A DNA stretch of 64,000 nucleotides from Nostoc sp. CHAB 5834 (GCA_020829485.1 JAIVFU010000033.1:1-64000), one strand, 5' to 3'; positions 48,031 through 58,199 are shown, counted from the stretch's first letter. Numbers and translations are program-made. The notes: generated from the sequence alone by a model not told the origin.

Positions 48031-48125
48031 GGAGTAGGGAGTAGGAAGTAGGGAATAAAAAAATCAATCAACTAATAACTTTCCCCACTCCCCAGACGCG
48101 ATCAATCGCGTCTCTACTAGTCCTG

Positions 48126-48575
48126 TTATCGTCGCAGAGATAATCCCCGACGAGTTTCCATTTGTTTACAAAGCCTCAATTCTGTGCCTTTGCGGTTCCA
48201 CTCTACCTGATCAAAAATTTGATGCAGAAGGCATAAACCACGACCATTTTCTGACTCATCTGGTGGTAAATAGTCTGTTGGTTCTTCTTCATTAGTACAT
48301 GAAGGAGTAAAGCCGCTACCCTGGTCTGATATTATCCACCAATATTGATTATCTATTAAGGAAAAACGGACTACAACTGTTTTACTTGGATCAAGATTAT
48401 TGCCATGTTTAGCTGCGTTTACTAGGGCTTCTTGAAGTCCTAGCCGCAGTTCTGCTTGTAATTTTGCTGGGATTTCTGCCAACAGTAAATCTAATATTGG
48501 ACAAAGGTAGAGGGTTGAGGCAAAGCTAATAGTGCCCCAATAACGTGCAACTGGACGGAGTGAAATTGTAATCAC
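48126..48575 (-). CDS. Anti-sigma-factor-like ATPase (RsbW type)
   Basis: 149 residues of the HATPase_c_2 fold. N-box LQEALVNAAKHGN, G1 region ISDQGSGFTPS and G2 NGRGLCLLHQIFD are conserved. Such kinases bind an anti-anti-sigma factor or sigma factor in partner-switching systems. No partner gene adjacent. A TAG-rich array lies after its stop (about 48040-48118). Function class is sure, the pathway is not. Confidence 0.85.
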   Translation of the reverse strand: MITISLRPVARYWGTISFASTLYLCPILDLLLAEIPAKLQAELRLGLQEALVNAAKHGNNLDPSKTVVVRFSLIDNQYWWIISDQGSGFTPSCTNEEEPTDYLPPDESENGRGLCLLHQIFDQVEWNRKGTELRLCKQMETRRGLSLRR

Positions 48576-48964
48576 AAGAGAAACCCCATAGCTTTCAGTT
48601 AGCTAGACATCAGTTTGCTATTACAGGCACCCTGATAAAATTGAGGTGGTCATGCTGCCTTCAAACTTGCGTCTTTAAAACTAAATTTTGAAAATGCTAG
48701 GGAGCATTAGCTCTGTAGTATGAGTTGGGATTGTTTAGATATTTAACGGCTGTAATAGTTTTGATAATGAATTAAGCAGCTTAAAAAGATGCTAGTAATT
48801 TGACAGAGTATTGGCATACTCTAGTTAATTGCCGATTTATCATTTATACAATCCAATTCATATTTCTAAGAACCTATGCAGCTTGAATTTATTTAAACAA
48901 AATGAATTTTTATTTTTGCCTTAATTCAATTTTAGCATCTTTAGTATGCACTAGACTAAAAATT
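48576..48964. other. Spacer, nothing recognised
   Basis: 389 bp AT-rich gap between rlmD and the anti-sigma-like gene; no repeat family or small gene that I can support. Confidence 0.4.
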
Positions 48965-50371
48965 TCAAATTTCAGTTTTTGTAAAGGAATTACTATCCTT
49001 GTGCAAATCTGATAGCGCAAGAAAGGTAGCAACTTCAACATGGGCAGTTTGAGGAAAAAAATCAGCGGGTTGTACCCGTGTGATAGTATATTGCCCATCT
49101 TGACAAAGCAATTTCAGGTCACGGGCGAGGGTGGCTACTTTACAACTGACGTAAACGATCCGAGATGGTTTCAATTGCCGTAAAGTATCGATGACAGCGC
49201 GATCGCACCCCTTACGTGGCGGATCGAGTATTACTACTTCTGGTATTGTGCCCATTTTGGGAAGCAATTTCTCTACTGCCCCGACTTGGAATGTCACATT
49301 ATCAATTCCGTTGCGGTGGGCATTCAAAATAGCTTGTTCCACTGCTGCTGGTTGCACTTCTAATCCTGTAGCAACCCGTACTTTTTTGGCAAGGGGTAAA
49401 GTTAAAGTCCCAATACCACAATAGGCATCAACTAGCAACTCATGCCCTTGAAGATTGAGTTCTGATTGAATTACCTGTAATAGTGCTTCTGCTGTTTCTG
49501 TATACACTTGGAAAAATGTATCTGGGCGCACTTGAAATTCCAGTCCAGCAAAATTTTCACGCAGGTGGGGGACTCCAGCGATGCAACGGGTTTCTGATCC
49601 AAAGATAGCATTTGTGCGATCGCTATTGCGGTTGAGCGACACTCCTACTAACTGCGGATAACGCTTTAACCATTCCTGGGCTTGAGTTTCAATTCCTGAT
49701 AAATTCCAGTCCTTTACCACCAAAGTCAGCAACATTTCTCCAGTGTGTCGGCCAATGCGTAAACCAAGATGGCGAATTTGTCCAAGGTGGCGCTGTTCGT
49801 CATAGATTCGCCAACCCCGTTGTTGAATATCCTGCTTAACTTCGGCAAGCAACGGATTTAATCGTGAATCTTGGACTGGACATTGATTTAAATTAATTAA
49901 TTGGTGACTACCTTTTTGGTAGTAACCAGCTTGTACCTGTCCCGTTGCCGATAGCGAGAGAGGATATGTAGATTTATTACGGTAGCCTAAAGCAGAAGCG
50001 GCGGCGAGTACCGGATCTACCGGTGGCTGGATAAAACCGCCAATACGTTCTAAAGCCTGGATAACTTGATTTTGCTTGGCTACTAGCTGGTAATCATAAT
50101 TAACATGCTGCCACTGGCAACCACCGCACTTATCCGCCACAATACAACTTGGTCTGATCCGGTGGGGAGATGGTTCCAATAGCTCCTGGAGCTTCCCGTG
50201 GGCGTATTTTGGTTTAACATGTACCAAACGGACAATGGCGCGATCGCCTGGTACAGTATCTGGGACAAACACTACACGCTCATCAGCGCGTCCCACACCA
50301 TCACCTGTATCACTCAGATTAGCGATCGTCACTTCAATTAATTCACCCTGTTGCCAAATTATTTTAGTCAT
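48965..50371 (-). CDS. rlmD: 23S rRNA (uracil-C5)-methyltransferase, RlmD type
   Basis: 468 residues. N-terminal TRAM domain, then iron-sulfur cysteines Cys76, Cys82 and Cys85 (SCIVADKCGGCQWQH) with the fourth near 163 (NLNQCPV). SAM-binding VDAYCGIGTLTLPLA, the DPPRKGCD motif and catalytic Cys in YVSCKVATLARDL complete the RumA/RlmD pattern. Methylates a uracil in 23S rRNA; the exact position could also be of the RlmCD type. The start ATG is the last heptamer unit of the array upstream. Confidence 0.93.
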   Translation of the reverse strand: MTKIIWQQGELIEVTIANLSDTGDGVGRADERVVFVPDTVPGDRAIVRLVHVKPKYAHGKLQELLEPSPHRIRPSCIVADKCGGCQWQHVNYDYQLVAKQNQVIQALERIGGFIQPPVDPVLAAASALGYRNKSTYPLSLSATGQVQAGYYQKGSHQLINLNQCPVQDSRLNPLLAEVKQDIQQRGWRIYDEQRHLGQIRHLGLRIGRHTGEMLLTLVVKDWNLSGIETQAQEWLKRYPQLVGVSLNRNSDRTNAIFGSETRCIAGVPHLRENFAGLEFQVRPDTFFQVYTETAEALLQVIQSELNLQGHELLVDAYCGIGTLTLPLAKKVRVATGLEVQPAAVEQAILNAHRNGIDNVTFQVGAVEKLLPKMGTIPEVVILDPPRKGCDRAVIDTLRQLKPSRIVYVSCKVATLARDLKLLCQDGQYTITRVQPADFFPQTAHVEVATFLALSDLHKDSNSFTKTEI

Positions 50372-50561
50372 TAGTCATTAGTCATTAGTCATTAGTCATT
50401 AGTCATTAGTCATTGGGCATGGGGCATGGGGCATTAGTTATTAATTCTTCTCCCCCTGCTTCCCCTGCTTCCCCTGCCTCCCCTGCCTCCCCTGCTCCCC
50501 TGCTCCCCTGCTCCCCACTCCCCACTCCCCACTCCCCACTCCCCACTCCCCACTCCCTAAA
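50366..50561. repeat. Composite heptamer arrays
   Basis: Three blocks: AGTCATT units (50366-50415, at least six), GGGCATG units, then CCCCTGCTT/CCCCTGCCT/CCCCACT units to 50561. The first block contains the start codon of rlmD on the minus strand. Divergent spacer with apcD. Confidence 0.9.
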
Positions 50562-50657
50562 TAGATAAATTCAATACATAACTAGCTCCTATCTCTTCAC
50601 TTGTGTACCTCCAACTCGCTAAACTAACAGATAATATTTCAGGTGATTTCAATAATC

Positions 50658-51143
50658 ATGACTGTAATTAGCCAAGTTATTCTCAAAGCCGACGACGAAC
50701 TGCGTTATCCCAGCAGTGGCGAACTGAAAAACATCAAAGACTTTTTGGAAACCGGCGTACAACGGACGCGGATTGCGGCTACCTTAGCCGAAAACGAAAA
50801 AAAGATAGTTCAAGAAGCAACCAAACAACTTTGGCAGAAGCGTCCTGACTTTATCTCCCCCGGAGGTAATGCTTACGGAGAACGCCAACGCTCTCTATGT
50901 ATCCGCGATTTTGGCTGGTACTTGCGTCTAATTACTTATGGTGTGCTTGCCGGCGACAAAGAGCCAATTGAAAAAATTGGTTTAATTGGTGTGCGGGAAA
51001 TGTACAACTCATTAGGTGTTCCCGTGCCTGGAATGGTAGAAGCGATCAATTCCCTCAAAACAGCCTCCCTTGGCTTACTGAGTGCAGAAGACGCTGCCGA
51101 AGCAGCACCCTACTTTGATTACATCATTCAAGCGATGTCTTAA
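50658..51143 (+). CDS. apcD: Allophycocyanin alpha-B (terminal emitter of the phycobilisome)
   Basis: 161 residues from ATG 50658 ([20 protein letters not shown]). Chromophore Cys about 81 in [23 protein letters not shown] and [13 protein letters not shown] are typical. The sequence resembles ApcD more than ApcA, consistent with its standalone position away from apcAB. Bound in the phycobilisome core and involved in energy transfer to photosystem I. Confirms a phycobilisome-bearing cyanobacterium. Confidence 0.93.
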   Translation: MTVISQVILKADDELRYPSSGELKNIKDFLETGVQRTRIAATLAENEKKIVQEATKQLWQKRPDFISPGGNAYGERQRSLCIRDFGWYLRLITYGVLAGDKEPIEKIGLIGVREMYNSLGVPVPGMVEAINSLKTASLGLLSAEDAAEAAPYFDYIIQAMS

Positions 51144-51698
51144 TACAAAGTGTGTGCTGGTTCTAGGAGTATACTTCCGCTCTACTAAAGTGAGTGCAAT
51201 AAGCGCTCGATAGGCATAAGATACCCAATTTGATCATACCTTCCCCACATTTGGTGGTGGCTATGGCTAAACCTCTGTCAAGTTACCAACCAGTTGTGGG
51301 GAAATTTATTTAAGTATAACTATGGAGGATTTCTCAAAGGATGAAGGACATACGGACATAAAAAACCGACAGTCCTTGATTAAGGCTGTCGGCAATTAAG
51401 TGTGTTCCCTATTAATGACTCGGCTAGAGTTCAGTTGTCATTAATTATGCCTAGTTAGCTATGGCAAAGAGACGATCCTAATCATAGATATGTGTGATTC
51501 TCGTCACATGATTATTACAACTAAACTGCATATACTCGAATAATCTCTGAGTATCAGTATATATCAGCAAACTCTTGTGTCACAAATTGCAGTGGTATTA
51601 CTTAGTTAAGTTATCTTTAAATATCGCGCTTAAATTTACACAAAAGTAGAAGTGCGTAGCTTGCCGCCCTAGGCATCGCGCTTTGCAACATAAATTAA
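51144..51698. other. Spacer with one hairpin
   Basis: 555 bp with no supported gene. A hairpin at 51366-51392 (CCGACAG..CCTT-GATT-AAGG..CTGTCGG) is strong but lacks a T run; a small dispersed repeat (GCGTAGCTTGCCGCCC) lies near 51655. Confidence 0.5.
51366..51392. terminator. Hairpin downstream of apcD
   Basis: CCGACAG and CTGTCGG with an inner CCTT/AAGG pair enclosing GATT. 222 bp past the apcD stop, so either a distant terminator or part of an unseen transcript. Confidence 0.5.
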
Positions 51699-51815
51699 TT
51701 AGCATCCCAAAATACTTTTAACGCCATTCACCAACATAGCTACTAATTGAACTGATGCGGTGGTTGCACCAATTGTATTAACCATTGCTCCTACTGCTGC
51801 TGATATCGCCTCCAT
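51699..51815 (-). CDS. Possible 38-residue hydrophobic peptide
   Basis: ATG at 51815 with AGGAG five bases upstream (51822-51826). The peptide starts MEAISAAVGAMVNTIG and ends SILGC; it is rich in A, V, G and T, with a single lysine and a C-terminal cysteine. A longer in-frame GTG start at 51857 would give 52 residues. The good ribosome site and composition make it worth keeping; the next minus-strand frame (51950-52108) is of similar type. No family known. Confidence 0.45.
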   Translation of the reverse strand: MEAISAAVGAMVNTIGATTASVQLVAMLVNGVKSILGC

Positions 51816-51865
51816 ACTAGCTCCTGCTATAGCAATCCGATTTGATTTCTGAATCACTCGTAGAG

Positions 51866-51893
51866 GTAAGGGACTGGGGACTGGGGATTGGGG
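51866..51893. repeat. GGGGACT/GGGGATT tandem units
   Basis: Four heptamers reading GGGGACT, GGGGATT and variants; the complement AGTCCCC resembles the STRR unit CCCCAGT. It lies between the two small hydrophobic frames. Confidence 0.7.
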
Positions 51894-51949
51894 ACTGGGA
51901 AGAAGGAATAAAGGTGTACTGAGTTTTGTTCAAAAATCAAATATGAGTC

Positions 51950-52108
51950 CTATATAAGCATTGTTGTTACTGTACTTGCAATAGAAACAATCCCAGTAGC
52001 AGCCATACCCGAACCAACTAAAACTGCGCCGACTATAGCAATAACAATAGTCCATTCCAATGGATTAGGACTGTGACAAACCTGAATAAAGATTATAGGA
52101 AAATTCAT
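51950..52108 (-). CDS. Possible 52-residue hydrophobic peptide
   Basis: ATG at 52108, TAG at 51950-51952. The N-terminal part is MNFPIIFIQVCHSPNPLEW; then comes a long hydrophobic helix (TIVIAIVGAVLVGSGMAATG) and a T/S-rich end. Probably membrane-inserted. Ribosome site poor (GAAG). Its likeness to the peptide frame at 51699 in size, strand and composition supports both, but neither is proven. Confidence 0.4.
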   Translation of the reverse strand: MNFPIIFIQVCHSPNPLEWTIVIAIVGAVLVGSGMAATGIVSIASTVTTMLI

Positions 52109-52332
52109 TTTACTACTTCAATAATGTTGCATTTAGTTAATATTAATTTTACAAACAAGCCTTTATTTGTAATAATAGTAAAATTACTCAAATTATCCCC
52201 CTTCAGCTTAATTGGCTAAGAAATTAAGTGTTTTTGCAGTTGCCTTGATTGAGTAAATCACAATAGCGCGATAAGCTAGAGTTAGGGGCAAAACTGATTC
52301 ACAACTGGCAAAAAACCTAGCTTGGGGTAACG

Positions 52333-52647
52333 ATGGCAACAGAACAAAAGCACAGCACTTATTTATCAGAAGCCGAAAGCCGTTTACGTCAACTTTCTAT
52401 TGAAAAGCTGCGATTAGCAGTTGCGTTTCTGGCTTATTTGCAAGAAACAGAAGAAAACGAAGTTACTGAAAAAGTATTATTAAATATTCCTGATTTTGCC
52501 CAATCTTTCCGCGAAATTCAACAAAATGAAGACAAGTTAGAAAATACTGCCTCAAATCAGCTTGCCTCTGATGAAGAGGTATGGCAGGCTTATTTAGCTT
52601 CTAAACAGAAATGGCAGGAGGTTTACTGTCGCCTTGCAGACTCCTAG
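52333..52647 (+). CDS. Antitoxin-like protein of a Doc module
   Basis: 104 residues. The N-terminal half is a helical dimerising segment (YLSEAESRLRQLSIEKLRLA, then VAFLAYLQETEE); the acidic C-terminal half (ASDEEVWQAYLASKQKWQEV) would clamp the toxin. The toxin frame starts at TTG 52634 within its last codons. Similar cyanobacterial pairs are annotated as Phd/Doc-like. Intact, so it could still repress its promoter even though the toxin frame is damaged. Confidence 0.6.
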   Translation: MATEQKHSTYLSEAESRLRQLSIEKLRLAVAFLAYLQETEENEVTEKVLLNIPDFAQSFREIQQNEDKLENTASNQLASDEEVWQAYLASKQKWQEVYCRLADS

Positions 52648-53029
52648 ATTTCTTTCTATTTCTCAAGTCCTAAACATTCACCAAGATGAGATAAATAGCT
52701 TTGGTGGAACATCTGGTGTCAGAGACGAAGGTTTGCTAGATTCAGCACTGGCACAACCTCAAGCTACTTTTGGCGGCGAACTTCTCCATCCTACAATTCA
52801 CGAGCAAGCAGCAGCATACCTGTACCATTTAGCAATGAACCATCCGTTTATTGATGGCAACAAACGCACCGCATTTGCGGTTATGGATACCTTCATAACC
52901 TTAAACGGCTACATACAGTTTGAACTTATCCCAAGAGCAAGCTTATAACTTGGTATTCAAGTAGTTCAGAAAGAAATATCCAAAGAAGAATTATCTGCAT
53001 TTCTGGAACTGTACTTACAGGGCAAGTAA
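52634..53029 (+). pseudogene. Doc-family (Fic-fold) toxin with two frameshifts near the end
   Basis: Frame 1 (52634-52948) encodes LNIHQDEINSFGGTSGVRDE and the complete Doc motif HPFIDGNKRTA, then ELIPRASL and a stop. The real C-terminus is visible in other frames: LSQEQAYNLV, then IQVVQKEISKEELSAFLELY ending LQGK with TAA at 53027-53029. One extra base near 52925 and one lost base near 52955 would explain it. The active-site motif is intact, so a partial protein might be made. Confidence 0.75.
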
Positions 53030-53072
53030 ATCGATAGAATAATGCTCTGTCCCCCCAGAGTGCATTACTTCC

Positions 53073-55448
53073 ATGACTGCAACCTCAAAACCAACCTTTT
53101 CCCCCCAAGAAATTGCGGCTGTTGGTCTTAAACCAGAAGAATACGCAGAAATTGTCCGTCGGCTAGGCCGTCATCCCAACAAAGCTGAATTGGGAATGTT
53201 TGGGGTAATGTGGTCAGAGCATTGCTGTTACAAAAATTCTCGACCTCTACTCAAACAATTTCCCACCGAGGGCCCCCGCATCCTGGTGGGGCCTGGTGAA
53301 AATGCTGGTGTTGTAGATTTGGGCGACGGACTCCAATTAGCTTTTAAGATTGAATCACACAACCACCCATCAGCTGTAGAACCATTTCAAGGTGCAGCAA
53401 CGGGAGTAGGCGGTATTCTCAGAGATATTTTTACAATGGGTGCGCGTCCCATTGCTCTATTAAACTCACTGCGCTTCGGTTCCCTAGAAGATGCCAAAAC
53501 TCAAAGGCTGTTCCAAGGGGTAGTGGCGGGAATTTCACATTATGGTAATTGTGTGGGAGTACCCACCGTTGGCGGCGAAGTGTACTTTGACCCTGCTTAT
53601 TCTGGTAATCCCCTAGTGAACGTTATGGCACTAGGGTTAATGGAAACATCAGAAATCGTCAAATCTGGAGCATCTGGCTTAGGCAACCCCGTGCTTTATG
53701 TTGGTTCCACCACCGGGCGCGATGGCATGGGAGGCGCAAGTTTTGCCAGTGCTGAATTGAGCGATCAGTCAATAGACGATCGCCCTGCTGTGCAAGTGGG
53801 CGATCCATTTTTGGAAAAGTCGTTAATTGAAGCTTGTCTGGAAGCGTTTAAGACAGGTGCAGTTGTCGCCGCCCAGGATATGGGAGCAGCCGGTATCACC
53901 TGTTCTACTTCAGAGATGGCAGCAAAAGGCGGTGTGGGAATTGAACTAGATTTAGATAAAATTCCCGCAAGAGAAATGGGGATGGTTCCTTATGAATATC
54001 TGCTTTCGGAATCTCAAGAACGAATGCTGTTCGTTGCCCACAAGGGGCGTGAGCAGGAATTAATCGACATTTTTCACCGTTGGGGACTTCAAGCGGTTGT
54101 CGCTGGTACTGTCATCGCTGAACCCACTGTGCGGATTCTCTTTGAGGGTGAAGTAGCAGCAGAAATTCCCGCCGAGGCTTTGGCGGAGAATACCCCACTA
54201 TATAACCGAGAATTATTGACAGAACCGCCAGAATATGCACGTCAAGCTTGGGAATGGACACCAGATTCCTTACCTCCTTGCACAACTGCTGGAATAGAAC
54301 TCCAAGAAGGGGTACAAAGTTGGAATGATATTTTATTAACTTTGCTCGATACACCTACGATCGCATCTAAAAACTGGGTATATCGTCAGTATGACCATCA
54401 AGTACAAAATAATACAGTAATATTGCCAGGTGGTGCAGATGCGGCTGTTATCCGTTTGCGCCCCCTAGAACAAATCCCCAATCTAAAATCCCAAATCCAA
54501 AATCTAAAATCAGGAGTGGCTGCGACGGTAGATTGCAATCCTCGTTATGTTTATCTTGACCCTTACGAAGGAGCTAAGGCAGTGGTGGCAGAAGCTGCAC
54601 GTAATCTTAGCTGTGTGGGTGCAGAACCTCTGGCGGTGACGGATAACCTAAATTTTGGCTCTCCAGAAAAACCGATTGGTTACTGGCAATTGGCAGAAGC
54701 TTGTCGTGGTTTGGCAGAAGGTTGTCGAGAATTGGCAACACCCGTCACAGGTGGAAATGTCTCTTTGTACAACGAAACTGTTGATGCTCAAGGCATTCCA
54801 CAACCCATTTATCCCACCCCTGTTGTGGGTATGGTGGGCTTAATTCCCGATATCACCAAAATTTGTGGTCAAGGTTGGCAAGCAGTCGGCGATGTAATTT
54901 ATCTTCTCGGATTGCCTCTGGCATCCAAAATCAGTTTAGGAGCATCTGAATATTTAGCTACCATCCACAGTACTGTTGCCGGAAAACCGCCACGGGTAGA
55001 TTTTGATTTAGAACGTCGCGTCCAGAAAGTTTGTCGTGAAGGAATTCGTAATGGTTGGGTACGTTCAGCCCATGATTCTGCTGAGGGGGGATTAGCGATC
55101 GCAATAGCAGAATGTTGCATTTCTGGCAATCTTGGTGCCGAAATCAATTTAGAAATAGCACCAACCCAGACACTATCTCGCCTTGATGAGGTGTTGTTTG
55201 CCGAAGGTGGTGCCAGGATTTTAGTTTCTGTAGCATCAGAACAACAAGAAATTTGGGAATCATATTTACAGGAACATCTGGGTCAAGAGTGGCAAAAACT
55301 GGGCACGGTTCGTAATTCTGAGACGGGTTTGGGGGTTTTCACTACTGATAACCAAGCCTTAATCAAAGTTAGGATCGAAGATATGAGCGATCGCTATTCC
55401 CACGCGATCGCTAGGCGTATTGCCATTCATACCACTAACCCCAGTTAA
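53073..55448 (+). CDS. purL: Phosphoribosylformylglycinamidine synthase subunit PurL
   Basis: 791 residues. AIRS-type ATP-binding folds in tandem: [31 protein letters not shown] and, in the second half, [13 protein letters not shown] and GGNVSLYNE. Makes formylglycinamidine ribonucleotide together with PurQ and PurS. A run at residues about 469-480 ([12 protein letters not shown]) is coded by AAAATCC heptamers and looks like an inserted repeat, in a linker between domains. purF follows after 192 bp. Confidence 0.96.
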   Translation: MTATSKPTFSPQEIAAVGLKPEEYAEIVRRLGRHPNKAELGMFGVMWSEHCCYKNSRPLLKQFPTEGPRILVGPGENAGVVDLGDGLQLAFKIESHNHPSAVEPFQGAATGVGGILRDIFTMGARPIALLNSLRFGSLEDAKTQRLFQGVVAGISHYGNCVGVPTVGGEVYFDPAYSGNPLVNVMALGLMETSEIVKSGASGLGNPVLYVGSTTGRDGMGGASFASAELSDQSIDDRPAVQVGDPFLEKSLIEACLEAFKTGAVVAAQDMGAAGITCSTSEMAAKGGVGIELDLDKIPAREMGMVPYEYLLSESQERMLFVAHKGREQELIDIFHRWGLQAVVAGTVIAEPTVRILFEGEVAAEIPAEALAENTPLYNRELLTEPPEYARQAWEWTPDSLPPCTTAGIELQEGVQSWNDILLTLLDTPTIASKNWVYRQYDHQVQNNTVILPGGADAAVIRLRPLEQIPNLKSQIQNLKSGVAATVDCNPRYVYLDPYEGAKAVVAEAARNLSCVGAEPLAVTDNLNFGSPEKPIGYWQLAEACRGLAEGCRELATPVTGGNVSLYNETVDAQGIPQPIYPTPVVGMVGLIPDITKICGQGWQAVGDVIYLLGLPLASKISLGASEYLATIHSTVAGKPPRVDFDLERRVQKVCREGIRNGWVRSAHDSAEGGLAIAIAECCISGNLGAEINLEIAPTQTLSRLDEVLFAEGGARILVSVASEQQEIWESYLQEHLGQEWQKLGTVRNSETGLGVFTTDNQALIKVRIEDMSDRYSHAIARRIAIHTTNPS
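54478..54512. repeat. In-frame heptamer array within purL
   Basis: CCAATCTAAAATCCCAAATC then CAAAATCTAAAATC; AAAATCC/AAAATCT units. Adds about 12 residues. Confidence 0.8.
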
Positions 55449-55640
55449 ACAAGTGAGGGGTTAGGAATAAACAGCATAACCCTTAACTCCTCACTCCTAA
55501 CTCCTAACTCTTTTAGTAGCGTCTCTGATCATAATTACGGTACTGTTTTAATAGATGGTTAAAGATTTATTAAGAAAGCTGCAACTATCTATATACATAA
55601 TCCCAGTGACTTGACCCCCCCCACCAGGAGCAAAGCTAGC

Positions 55641-57140
55641 ATGATTTCGATTCATTCTGTCACTTCGGATGAATACCCCGACCAGACTAACAACCCAATC
55701 AATAGTCATGAAAATCAGCCTGACAAGCCAGAAGAAGCTTGTGGTGTTTTTGGCATCTACGCACCAGGAGAAAACGTTGCTAAACTGACCTACTTTGGAT
55801 TGTATGCCCTCCAGCATCGGGGTCAAGAATCAGCCGGTATTGCCACCTTTGAGGGTACACAAGTACATCTCCACAAAGATATGGGCTTGGTGTCTCAAGT
55901 TTTTAATGAATCCATCTTGGATCAGTTGCCTGGTAGCCTTGCTGTTGGTCACACTCGTTATTCAACTACAGGTTCTAGCCGCAAAGTTAATGCCCAACCC
56001 GCAGTACTAGAAACTCGCTTAGGTTCATTAGCTCTTGCACACAATGGTAATTTAGTCAATACAGTACAATTGCGTCAAGAGTTGCTTGAGAAAAAATGCA
56101 ACTTAGTCACGACAACAGACTCAGAAATGATCGCTTTTGCGATCGCAGAAGCAATCAACGCTGGTGCAGATTGGCTAGAAGGTTCCATTCAGGCATTTCA
56201 TCGTTGCCAAGGAGCCTTTAGTTTAGTTATTGGCACTCCTAACGGCGTTATGGGTGTTCGGGATACCAATGGCATTCGTCCCCTAGTAATAGGCACTTTG
56301 GCTGGTAATCCAGTCCGTTACGTTTTGGCTTCGGAGACTTGTGGTTTAGACATCATTGGAGCCGAATACCTGCGAGATGTAGAACCAGGTGAATTAGTTT
56401 GGATTACTGAAGAAGGTTTAGCTTCCTATCATTGGAGCGAAAAGCCCCAGAGGAAACTGTGTATCTTTGAGATGATTTACTTTGCTCGTCCTGATAGCGT
56501 CATGCACAACGAGAGTTTGTACAGCTATCGGATGCGCTTAGGACATCAACTAGCTAAAGAATCCTTTGTAGATGCCGATATTGTCTTTGGTGTTCCTGAT
56601 TCAGGTATCCCAGCTGCGATCGGATTTTCTCAAGCTTCTGGTGTAGCTTACGCCGAAGGACTGATTAAAAATCGCTATGTTGGACGAACCTTTATTCAGC
56701 CAACCCAAACCATGCGCGAGTCAGGTATTCGGATGAAACTCAACCCCCTCAAAGATGTGCTGGCGGGTAAACGAGTAATTATTGTTGACGACTCGATTGT
56801 TCGCGGTACTACCAGCCGTAAATTGGTTAAGACTTTGCGTGAAGCGGGTGCAGTGGAAGTACACATGCGAATTTCTTCTCCACCAGTAACTCATCCCTGC
56901 TTCTATGGCATCGATACCGATTCTCAGGATCAGCTAATTGCTGCTACCAAGTCAGTAGCGGAAATTGCCAAGCAGCTGGAAGTAGACAGCCTCGCCTATC
57001 TCAGTTGGGAAGGAATGCTAGAAGCGACACGAGAAGACACTAATAGTTTTTGCTCTGCCTGCTTTACTGGAGATTATCCCGTAGCGATTCCTGAGCAAGT
57101 GAAGCGTTCTAAATTGAGTTTAGAAAAGGTAGTAGTGTAG
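55641..57140 (+). CDS. purF: Amidophosphoribosyltransferase PurF
   Basis: 499 residues from ATG 55641, with AGGAG at 55625-55629. A propeptide of about 33 residues precedes the nucleophile Cys34 in EACGVFGIY, exposed after self-cleavage as in the B. subtilis-type enzymes. The PRPP motif VIIVDDSIVRGTT and cysteines of the [4Fe-4S] cluster (SPPVTHPCFYG, SFCSACF) are visible. First step of purine synthesis, using glutamine. Pairs with purL, conserved in cyanobacteria. Confidence 0.96.
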   Translation: MISIHSVTSDEYPDQTNNPINSHENQPDKPEEACGVFGIYAPGENVAKLTYFGLYALQHRGQESAGIATFEGTQVHLHKDMGLVSQVFNESILDQLPGSLAVGHTRYSTTGSSRKVNAQPAVLETRLGSLALAHNGNLVNTVQLRQELLEKKCNLVTTTDSEMIAFAIAEAINAGADWLEGSIQAFHRCQGAFSLVIGTPNGVMGVRDTNGIRPLVIGTLAGNPVRYVLASETCGLDIIGAEYLRDVEPGELVWITEEGLASYHWSEKPQRKLCIFEMIYFARPDSVMHNESLYSYRMRLGHQLAKESFVDADIVFGVPDSGIPAAIGFSQASGVAYAEGLIKNRYVGRTFIQPTQTMRESGIRMKLNPLKDVLAGKRVIIVDDSIVRGTTSRKLVKTLREAGAVEVHMRISSPPVTHPCFYGIDTDSQDQLIAATKSVAEIAKQLEVDSLAYLSWEGMLEATREDTNSFCSACFTGDYPVAIPEQVKRSKLSLEKVVV

Positions 57141-57272
57141 GAATTGAAGAAGGGAATAGGGTACAGGTTACAGGGTACAGATTATTCCCTATCACCTGTC
57201 ACCTCTCCCCTAATCCCAATGCCCCATCCTCACTCAAGATAAAATAGGTAAATCCCCTAACAAAAATGATTT

Positions 57273-57839
57273 ATGAACCAGCCGATATCTGAGAGAGTGC
57301 GCTGGACTACCGCCGATTTAGAATTGTTTCCAGATAACGGGAACCGCTATGAAATTATTGACGGAGAATTGTTTGTGACCAGAGCGCCTCACTGGAATCA
57401 TCAAAAAGTCTGTGCCAGAATTATTGCTCCATTGGATACCTGGTCACAAGCTACTTCTTTGGGACAGGTCGTACCTGCTCCAGGCATAATTTTTGGCGAT
57501 AATGATAATGTGATTCCTGATGTTGTCTGGGCTAGCAATGAGAGATTGCCCCTACTTTTAGACGAGGCGGGACATTTGACTGGTGCGCCAGAACTTGTAG
57601 TAGAGGTTCTATCTGCTGGTATTGAAAATGAAAAGCGGGACAGGGAACTTAAACTAAAGCTTTACTCAGCAAGAGGTGTTAGGGAATATTGGATTGTGGA
57701 TTGGCGCAACCAACAGGTGGAAGTTTATCGACGTGAACAAGCGAGTTTAAAGTTAGTTGCTACGTTGTTCAATGGTGATGAGTTGAACTCACCCATATTG
57801 CCTAATTTTACTTGTGCGATCGCCTCTTTATTTACCTAA
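57273..57839 (+). CDS. Uma2-family (DUF820) putative endonuclease
   Basis: 188 residues. RWTTADLELFPDNGNRYEII start, EVLSAG..EN-like nuclease core PDVVWASN and PELVVEVLSAGIE, KLKLYSARGVREYWIVD lysine helix and a C-terminal CAIASLFT. Second member of the family here (the other is at 8775), of the more compact subtype. Standalone gene between purF and a toxin-antitoxin pair. Confidence 0.88.
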   Translation: MNQPISERVRWTTADLELFPDNGNRYEIIDGELFVTRAPHWNHQKVCARIIAPLDTWSQATSLGQVVPAPGIIFGDNDNVIPDVVWASNERLPLLLDEAGHLTGAPELVVEVLSAGIENEKRDRELKLKLYSARGVREYWIVDWRNQQVEVYRREQASLKLVATLFNGDELNSPILPNFTCAIASLFT

Positions 57840-57917
57840 TACAAGTTTGCAGAATTGCCATAATTTCTTACTACTTGCAATTTTTAATAAATAGTGACGG
57901 ACATAGGTGAAAGTGCA

Positions 57918-58199
57918 ATGTCTCAGCAGTATTCAATTGAGCAAGTTCCTAAGAATCTGGATAAAATTTTTCAGGTAATTGAACAAGGCGAATCGGTACA
58001 AATTACGCAACAGGGGCAGCAAGTTGCTGTGATTCTACCTGCGGCTGAATATCAGCGTTTGTTGCATAGAAAGCCGGCTTTTTGGGAATCTGTGGAGCGA
58101 TTTCGTCAAGAACTCATGGAAGAAGGAACCGAGATTGATCCCGATGAGGTTTGGAAAGATGTACGCGACAAGTCTCCTGGACGAGAGATCATCTTGTGA
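57918..58199 (+). CDS. Phd/YefM-type antitoxin
   Basis: 93 residues from ATG 57918; AGGTG upstream. Contains the Phd DNA-binding fold (IEQVPKNLDKIFQVIEQGES, VQITQQGQQVAVILPAAEYQ) and a disordered acidic tail. Overlaps the VapC-type frame by a few bases (GTG at 58196). Likely represses its own promoter. Confidence 0.88.
   Translation: MSQQYSIEQVPKNLDKIFQVIEQGESVQITQQGQQVAVILPAAEYQRLLHRKPAFWESVERFRQELMEEGTEIDPDEVWKDVRDKSPGREIIL

Noticed and set aside
50366..50561. Possible CRISPR array
   Set aside because: Units of 7-9 bases in direct contact with no spacers; these are STRR-type arrays.
51815..51857. Longer GTG start for the 38-residue peptide
   Set aside because: The ATG with AGGAG five bases upstream is the simpler start; the longer form is only mentioned as an alternative.
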